Shown: piece by piece, positions 58,719-64,000 of the stretch | Layout: each line of letters opens with the position of its first letter | Position numbering within the stretch: the first letter of the stretch is position 1 | DNA from: JBGSIC01 sp041751875 | GTDB taxonomy: Bacteria > Bdellovibrionota > FAC87 > UBA2466 > JACKAF01 | DNA: 64,000 nucleotides | NCBI GenBank assembly: GCA_041751875.1 | Contig: JBGSIC010000003.1 | Coordinates: 1 to 64,000, forward strand | Direction: 5' to 3' | Translations under genes and position numbers: made by a program | The notes under the pieces: generated by a model | The model's input: only the letters and a program-made list of their open reading frames with translations | What the model was told of the DNA's origin: nothing | Databases searched by the model: none

Positions 58719-61529
58719 TTATAAAGAACCGATGGAGAAGTAGAACTGAAGGCTTTTGCCGTCCGGGCCCATACCGTGTGCAAAATCCACGGCCAATGGG
58801 CCTACTGGAGTGAGATAACGTGCCCCGATTCCCACGCCGTCATGGCGGTTGTAGGAAGTTGAATTTGAGAGTTTGGGAAATAGCTGACCGGAATCCGCAA
58901 ACGCCACCAACTTAAACTTCTCCGCGAGCAAAATACCTAGCTCCACGCGAGCATTGATAAACGCCGTCTCGCGCGCGTTTCCATCAGGCTGAAACTGGCG
59001 AATCGTGAAACCCCGTATACTTGGCTGGCCTCCCAGAGACAATTCGTTGACCAAACGAGCACGAGGAATGGCCGCGTTCCCAAAAAGGGATCGCGCGTAC
59101 CCACCGGCGACAAAAGCCTGCATTGAAAAGGGAGCGACAAGGGGAAAATAAAACGAATTACGAGAAAGCGCCATCACAAAAGCAATATTAGATTCCGAAA
59201 GCAAATACGGGTGAGCAAACTCAATATCAAATAGGTGATAGCTTCCCTTGGTGGGATTAAAGAGATCATTACGAAGATCGATGATAATACCCGGCCCCGT
59301 GGAACCGATCGTGTCTTTCTCGCTCGTCAAAAGAACGTGATTGAGATCGAAGGTTTCGATATTCGTTCTTTCCAAACGATAGATACGAAAAAACGTAGTA
59401 ACCCTTCGACTAAGCACCTTCTCTAGTTTTAGTTCAAAGCGGGCGCGCGTCTTTAAGTCACGAGAAGTGTTTCTGAAAGCTACCTGAAAGCTATCCAAGC
59501 CAAACTGCGCGGATAGGTTCGCCGGAAGTCCTCCGATATAGGGCGCCACATACCCTAACGTGGCAAAGTACTCAAGAAACGGAAACACTTTACTTCCTGA
59601 AATCGGAAAACGAATTTCGCCGCGTACTGTAGAAGTGTTGTTCAGCCCAAAAAGGTTGCTATATCCAACGCCTCCAAACGCACGCAAACGGAAAAGCGGA
59701 TCTTCGTACGTAGCCCCGGCCCCAAACTCGGCTAGCCCCGGCGCAATTTCTCTTAAGGAGACCGTGACGTCTTTGAACCCTGGCTTGTCCGGCGTGTCCT
59801 CCGCCAGGATTTCAACCCGTGAAAACAGTCCCAAGAGTGAAATCGCTTCTTCGGACTCGGCAACCGCCTGAGGACTGAATAGACCTCCCGCCTTAACTTT
59901 GAGCTTCCGTTCGATTACCGAGTCTTGGGTTTTAGTATTTCCCTCAATCGCCACTTGGTTGACGCGAAACTGCAACCCTTCCTCGATCCTAAATTTAATC
60001 AGCGCACTCTCCTGGTCGCGTGAAATCTGCAAATCACTCGCAGGATCATTTTCCACTTTAACATCGACATATCCATTTTTTTGATAGAAGAGTGTAAGAG
60101 CTACCACTCCTTCTTCAACGCGGGAGGGGTTGTAGTCGTCGCCTACTCGAAAGGGAAGTTTCGCGATCAGTTCCTTGTTTTCATAGGCGTGGTTGTTGAT
60201 ACACTGAATGCCGGTGACCTTCGTCCGAGTACCGAGTTCGATATCAACAAAAATATCGGCACGCTCTTTGTTCTCCGAAAAGAACGTTTTGGGTTCTCCA
60301 ATGCGCGCACTGGAAAAGCCCATCTCATTAAGTCGGCTAGAAAAGTTACGTACCGCTTCCTGGAAACCTTGTTCCCAGTAGAGTTTTCGGCTGAGCACAC
60401 CCGGGGCCCCTTCGAAAAACAGCTTACTCAGTTCCTTGTCCTTCATACCAATGCCAGACCCTAGCAGCTGCAAACGACGGGAAAAATCAACTCGCCCGAT
60501 GCGAACTTTGGGACCCTCTTCTATCTCGAGATAAACAATATTAGTATGGTCATACTCATTGAATTCTTCGCGTACATTCACTTTACAAAAATGATAGCCA
60601 ACTTCCTGGTACTTCCTTTCGATTTGGGAGGCGACGTTTGAGACTGCATTAATGCTCTGCAACTCATCATTGTTGAGAAACTCTCTTAACTGCCATTCCG
60701 GAAACACCGTGTTGCCCGTCAGAACAAACTGGTACCGATTACCCAGTTTGATAAATAGGTTAATAGTCACCTCACTTCGGTCTTCGTTGTATTCAAGGGT
60801 GCGTTGCTCTAGCCGAGCCCCATAGTAGCGGTTTTGACGGAGATATTCCGTCACCATTCGCATGCGTTGCTCTAGCTTGTCGAGCTCGAACGGGGCGCCC
60901 TTTTTGAGCCCGAAAACTTCAAGCAGTTCGGGGACCAGCTTGGTTTCCACACCAAGCATATTTACCTTTGCCACCAGCGTTCGTGTTCCGGCTACCGCAC
61001 TAATCTCCACGTCCGCGCTCTGGGTTTTAGCGATCGGGCGGACTTTCACAACGACTTGTACTTCGTAAAAACCACGGCGATGGAAGGCATCTTTAACCTG
61101 CTCTTTTAGTTCAGCAAGGATTCGACTATCCGTAATCTCACCAGCCTTCAGCACGATATTGCCCCGCGCTTCTTCGATGATATCGTTCGGAATGCCGCTG
61201 AATTTGATGTCGCGAATCTTCTGGGGTATCCGGCCGCGAAGGTCCACCTGCAAGCGCGTACCTTGCTGCTGGACGTCTACAAACAGAGACTCCACCATTG
61301 CCTCTTTAACCAACTTACGGATTCCTTCATCCATTTTTTCTGGGATAAGAGGTTGCCCCACGGCAATGCCCAGTCCTTTTTTGATCTTTTCCAGGTCGGC
61401 GCCGCTGAAACTACTGGACACAACCGCACTGACGGGCAAATCGCGCCACCGCGGACGAGCCCCCAAGGCGCTGTAAGCGCTCAAAAGGCCGACGAGTAAA
61501 ATGAAAAACATCTGTTTCACGTTATTCAA
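58719..61529 (-). CDS. TamA/BamA-family outer-membrane protein (Omp85 superfamily)
   Basis: 936 residues from TTG 61529, overlapping the TamB-like gene by 8 nt. After a signal peptide (MFFILLVGLLSAYSALG), about 570 residues make a series of POTRA domains (probably six or seven, for example VAIEGNTKTQDSVIERKL near 530). The C-terminal 330 residues are the 16-strand barrel, with the SIRGFTIRQF lid-loop motif near 865. Classical TamA has three POTRA domains and about 580 residues, and BamA five; this protein is longer than either. Pairing with a TamB-like gene favours a TamA role: moving proteins or lipids to the outer membrane. The gene order is tamB-tamA. Confidence 0.85.
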   Translation of the reverse strand: MNNVKQMFFILLVGLLSAYSALGARPRWRDLPVSAVVSSSFSGADLEKIKKGLGIAVGQPLIPEKMDEGIRKLVKEAMVESLFVDVQQQGTRLQVDLRGRIPQKIRDIKFSGIPNDIIEEARGNIVLKAGEITDSRILAELKEQVKDAFHRRGFYEVQVVVKVRPIAKTQSADVEISAVAGTRTLVAKVNMLGVETKLVPELLEVFGLKKGAPFELDKLEQRMRMVTEYLRQNRYYGARLEQRTLEYNEDRSEVTINLFIKLGNRYQFVLTGNTVFPEWQLREFLNNDELQSINAVSNVASQIERKYQEVGYHFCKVNVREEFNEYDHTNIVYLEIEEGPKVRIGRVDFSRRLQLLGSGIGMKDKELSKLFFEGAPGVLSRKLYWEQGFQEAVRNFSSRLNEMGFSSARIGEPKTFFSENKERADIFVDIELGTRTKVTGIQCINNHAYENKELIAKLPFRVGDDYNPSRVEEGVVALTLFYQKNGYVDVKVENDPASDLQISRDQESALIKFRIEEGLQFRVNQVAIEGNTKTQDSVIERKLKVKAGGLFSPQAVAESEEAISLLGLFSRVEILAEDTPDKPGFKDVTVSLREIAPGLAEFGAGATYEDPLFRLRAFGGVGYSNLFGLNNTSTVRGEIRFPISGSKVFPFLEYFATLGYVAPYIGGLPANLSAQFGLDSFQVAFRNTSRDLKTRARFELKLEKVLSRRVTTFFRIYRLERTNIETFDLNHVLLTSEKDTIGSTGPGIIIDLRNDLFNPTKGSYHLFDIEFAHPYLLSESNIAFVMALSRNSFYFPLVAPFSMQAFVAGGYARSLFGNAAIPRARLVNELSLGGQPSIRGFTIRQFQPDGNARETAFINARVELGILLAEKFKLVAFADSGQLFPKLSNSTSYNRHDGVGIGARYLTPVGPLAVDFAHGMGPDGKSLQFYFSIGSL

Positions 61530-64000
61530 ATTTAAAGCGGTACCGGAAATCTAGACCGTATGACTGGACGGTCTGCGTATCTGTGGTTCCTTGAGCCTTA
61601 TCCACGAAGGAACCGTTTACCGTTACATGATCCCCCAGTTCATGCTCCACCTTCACACGACGCACCGGAGAGCCGGCGATGCTGTTTGAGTAAGAAAGCG
61701 TGGTCTTATCACCAATCTGTTTCTGAATTTCCACCATGGGAACTGTTACATCCGTTGCAGGATCCTGTGGTGAAGTAACGCGGACAGCCGAGGCATCATC
61801 TGTCTGAGGGGCAACGTTAATCTCAACGCCGAGTTGTTCTTCGAGTTTCGATTGGATCGGAACCTGGCCCACCAGCGCGGTCCCCAGCTCAACATAGTTG
61901 CCGTCTTGGGTTCGTTCGGTGACTCCGAGTACGAGTAGCGAAATAATGGCGGACTCAGCGAGGGCCGGTGTCGAGCTGAGCAATATTTTATAATCTTCCG
62001 GAACCCCAACGGCCTTAATGTTCACCTCGTATTCCTGGGGACTGTCCGTTTTCTTTTCTTTCACAATAGTTGCCCCGGCGAAATCAAACCGAGGCGCAAT
62101 CTTGTCTCGAGATTCAAAACGAACCTGGCCGGTGCGCAAAGCGAACTCTGTCTTTCGGAAGAATAATTTACCGTTGATCATGTCTACCGTTCCAAGCAAC
62201 CCTGTGCGGTGCGAATCTCCCACGATGTGAAAATTGCCCCGAAAATCAGCGGCGATCGTATCGGTCATAACCAAGAGATTTCGCGGAGCTGCACACCGAA
62301 TATCAAACTTAAAAAGAGGGGCTGACACCGGGGCGGGACTGGCCTTCATCTCCAAGTTGGTCAACCGCGCTTCCGAGAGTGCGCAATTACCGTTGAGTGC
62401 ATAAGGAGCTGCGCTTCCACGAATGGTAAAATCCCCAGTAAACTGAGTGGAGAGGGCCTGGTAAAGCGACATGCGCACACGATTTGTGTTGAGCGTTAAA
62501 TTGGGAATGAGGTTTTTTTCTTTTCCGATACGCACATCTCCCTGAATATTTAAGCTCCCCCCGTTTACCTTGGCGGTAAACTTGTCGAAGTCGATACGGT
62601 TTTGGCTAAGACTGAGCTGAATTTGAGCGCTGCGAAATTCGTCGTTCAACCCAGACAATCTAAATGCCCCGTCTTCCAGCACCGCGTTGCCGAGCAAATC
62701 AAAATGAGGAGGCTTACCCGAAATACGAATACCCATCGACACCATTCCAGAACCAGCATCCAGTCCCGGAATAAACGGTTGTAAAAACTGAAGATCGATT
62801 TTTCCGTCAAGACTAGCTTGGACACGTTCTTCGGGTTGATATACAAGCCCTACCAATAGCTGTCCGTCTCGGCCTTCGAGATTGAACTGGTTAACTCTTA
62901 CAGTACCGTTGTCTACCTTAATCTCGAGAGGTCGACGATTGATCATGGGAGTCCCTTTCAAACCCACATCCAAATGCGAAATGGTCCCCCCGCCCTTCAT
63001 TGCCTTCCAATCCCGTAAACGCCCCGTTAACGCGATATCTCCCGTCGCAGTCACATCAGAGAAAGTTCCAATATCCTTCCCCATGGCCATGGTGATAAGC
63101 GGCGTGAAATCAAACTTTTTGAACTCAAGACCCAGTTTCCAGTTTTCCTTGTTCTTTAGGTTACGTGACCAGATGCCCTGAAGCTTGTCCCCGAGGAAGT
63201 TGGCTTTTACCTCAACAGCTCCCTCGGAGGTCTGCATTTCAAGAATGGAGTCGGGAATTTTTTCACCGCGGAACGAAGCTTCCGCCAAACGAATATTTCC
63301 CCCGCCAATGGGGTAAGGAAATTCTCCCTCAAGCCGCACGCCCCCGATAAGTTGGCCGGCAAGCGGCGCGCCGCCCACCCAATCAAGTTCTTCTACTCTC
63401 AGTCCGCGGCTGCTGAGATTAAGGGTGGCTTGATTTTCTTTAAACCGGGCAGTGATATCCAGAGCACCGGACTTCTTAAAAAGCACCACTTTGTTCAACA
63501 TGAAATCATCCGGACGGTATTCAATATCAAACTTGGAGGAACTCCACTTCTCGCCGTACCAGTTAAAGTTACGGGCCTCCCCCGAGGCTTTTAGCTCAAT
63601 GCCGCTGTTTTTCTTGCCCCCTTCAAAATTAACCATTGCCGCCACTTCACCGCCTTTTGGGGGCTCAAAACTGAGCGGAGTGCCGCGAAACATATTAAAC
63701 ACTTCGTCCATGGCAATGCGCTGGCTTCTGACACGAAACTTGTAGTGAGACCCTTCCCGGAAATCGACAAAGCCACTACCCTGCACAGAATCCAAACTTG
63801 TTTTAAGGCTTAAGTCCTCGAAGGAAAGTAACTCGTTTTCATAGTGAGCCAACCCCTTCAGGTTTCCGAAATAGAGGTCCGCAATCTCAGCATCGGTCAC
63901 GTCGAGAGACCCGCTTACTTTCGCCGATTTGCCCACCACATCGATATCGGCCACGAGATCAGTTTTTCCGCCGACCTGAAGGTTCGCAATATGTGATAAC
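61522..64000 (-). CDS. TamB-like translocation/assembly module protein (5' end outside the window)
   Basis: The frame is open to the right edge, so the N-terminus, including the expected membrane anchor, is missing; at least 825 residues are visible. The sequence is a long run of amphipathic beta-strands, as in AsmA/TamB (DUF490) proteins that form a hydrophobic groove across the periplasm. The last 300 residues carry the conserved TamB C-terminus: GTVDMINGKLFFRKTEF, then PEDYKILLSSTPAL and IISLLVLGVTE, and the end DFRYRFKFE. It is coupled by an 8-nt overlap to the TamA-like gene. It probably moves phospholipid or helps outer-membrane protein assembly. Confidence 0.88.
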   Translation of the reverse strand, partial: LSHIANLQVGGKTDLVADIDVVGKSAKVSGSLDVTDAEIADLYFGNLKGLAHYENELLSFEDLSLKTSLDSVQGSGFVDFREGSHYKFRVRSQRIAMDEVFNMFRGTPLSFEPPKGGEVAAMVNFEGGKKNSGIELKASGEARNFNWYGEKWSSSKFDIEYRPDDFMLNKVVLFKKSGALDITARFKENQATLNLSSRGLRVEELDWVGGAPLAGQLIGGVRLEGEFPYPIGGGNIRLAEASFRGEKIPDSILEMQTSEGAVEVKANFLGDKLQGIWSRNLKNKENWKLGLEFKKFDFTPLITMAMGKDIGTFSDVTATGDIALTGRLRDWKAMKGGGTISHLDVGLKGTPMINRRPLEIKVDNGTVRVNQFNLEGRDGQLLVGLVYQPEERVQASLDGKIDLQFLQPFIPGLDAGSGMVSMGIRISGKPPHFDLLGNAVLEDGAFRLSGLNDEFRSAQIQLSLSQNRIDFDKFTAKVNGGSLNIQGDVRIGKEKNLIPNLTLNTNRVRMSLYQALSTQFTGDFTIRGSAAPYALNGNCALSEARLTNLEMKASPAPVSAPLFKFDIRCAAPRNLLVMTDTIAADFRGNFHIVGDSHRTGLLGTVDMINGKLFFRKTEFALRTGQVRFESRDKIAPRFDFAGATIVKEKKTDSPQEYEVNIKAVGVPEDYKILLSSTPALAESAIISLLVLGVTERTQDGNYVELGTALVGQVPIQSKLEEQLGVEINVAPQTDDASAVRVTSPQDPATDVTVPMVEIQKQIGDKTTLSYSNSIAGSPVRRVKVEHELGDHVTVNGSFVDKAQGTTDTQTVQSYGLDFRYRFKFE

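Overview
The window reads as the chromosome of a free-living Gram-negative bacterium. Outer-membrane assembly genes (TamA/TamB-like), lipoproteins with clear lipoboxes, an LPS/undecaprenyl-type glycosyltransferase and a lipoprotein lytic transglycosylase all point to a diderm. The mix of very large exported cadherin-like repeat proteins, many secreted proteins of unknown function, a membrane pyrophosphatase, a CADD-type protein and frequent TTG/GTG starts would fit the Bdellovibrionota/Oligoflexia or a related delta-type lineage. That placement is inference, because no rRNA lies in the window. No phage, insertion sequence or CRISPR array was seen.

Layout. 0-6.7 kb: two tandem exported cadherin-like (CADG) repeat proteins, each ending in a von Willebrand A-like domain. 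6.8-11.4 kb: a membrane protein, an arginase-family ureohydrolase and two exported unknowns. 11.4-17 kb: dnaA behind an inverted pair of DnaA boxes (possible oriC or autoregulatory site), hemJ, xseA, and a translationally coupled methyltransferase/polyprenyl-phosphate glycosyltransferase pair. 17-24 kb: a lipoprotein with 42-bp tandem repeats, tRNA-Thr(CGT) beside a scrambled partial copy, a PDZ protein, a metzincin-like protein lacking its catalytic Glu, and the pyrophosphatase. 24.4-28.2 kb: a 1244-residue putatively exported helical-repeat protein ending in a DUF3883/PD-(D/E)XK-like domain.

28.8-41.4 kb is the most unusual block. Six glycosyltransferases and three methyltransferase-type proteins are interleaved with a PqqD-like protein, a minimal nucleotidyltransferase, an HPr-kinase-like protein, a Ser/His-type S26 peptidase and an ABC-2 exporter. 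This combination recalls the HprK-like/PqqD-like accessory modules seen beside peptide or polysaccharide modification loci, but no lasso cyclase, radical-SAM enzyme or obvious precursor is present. It is the best candidate here for an undescribed system. 41.7-50.9 kb: a lipoprotein, threonine dehydratase with a C-terminal ACT domain, a cation/proton antiporter, a phosphoesterase lipoprotein, a family-4 uracil-DNA glycosylase, a gluzincin-like exported protein and a CADD-type diiron protein. 51-58.6 kb: acyl-CoA dehydrogenase, a PQQ-type sugar dehydrogenase, rmuC, dnaB and mltD. 58.7-64 kb: tamA-like and tamB-like genes in the order tamB-tamA, the latter part running off the right edge.

A window-wide pattern: every convergent gene junction either overlaps or abuts (-156 to +5 nt), or is filled by a palindromic repeat. 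Two repeat families do this: one built on a GGTGCC...GGCACC core (three convergent sites, plus one divergent) and one built on a TCATTGCGAGGAGC core (two sites).
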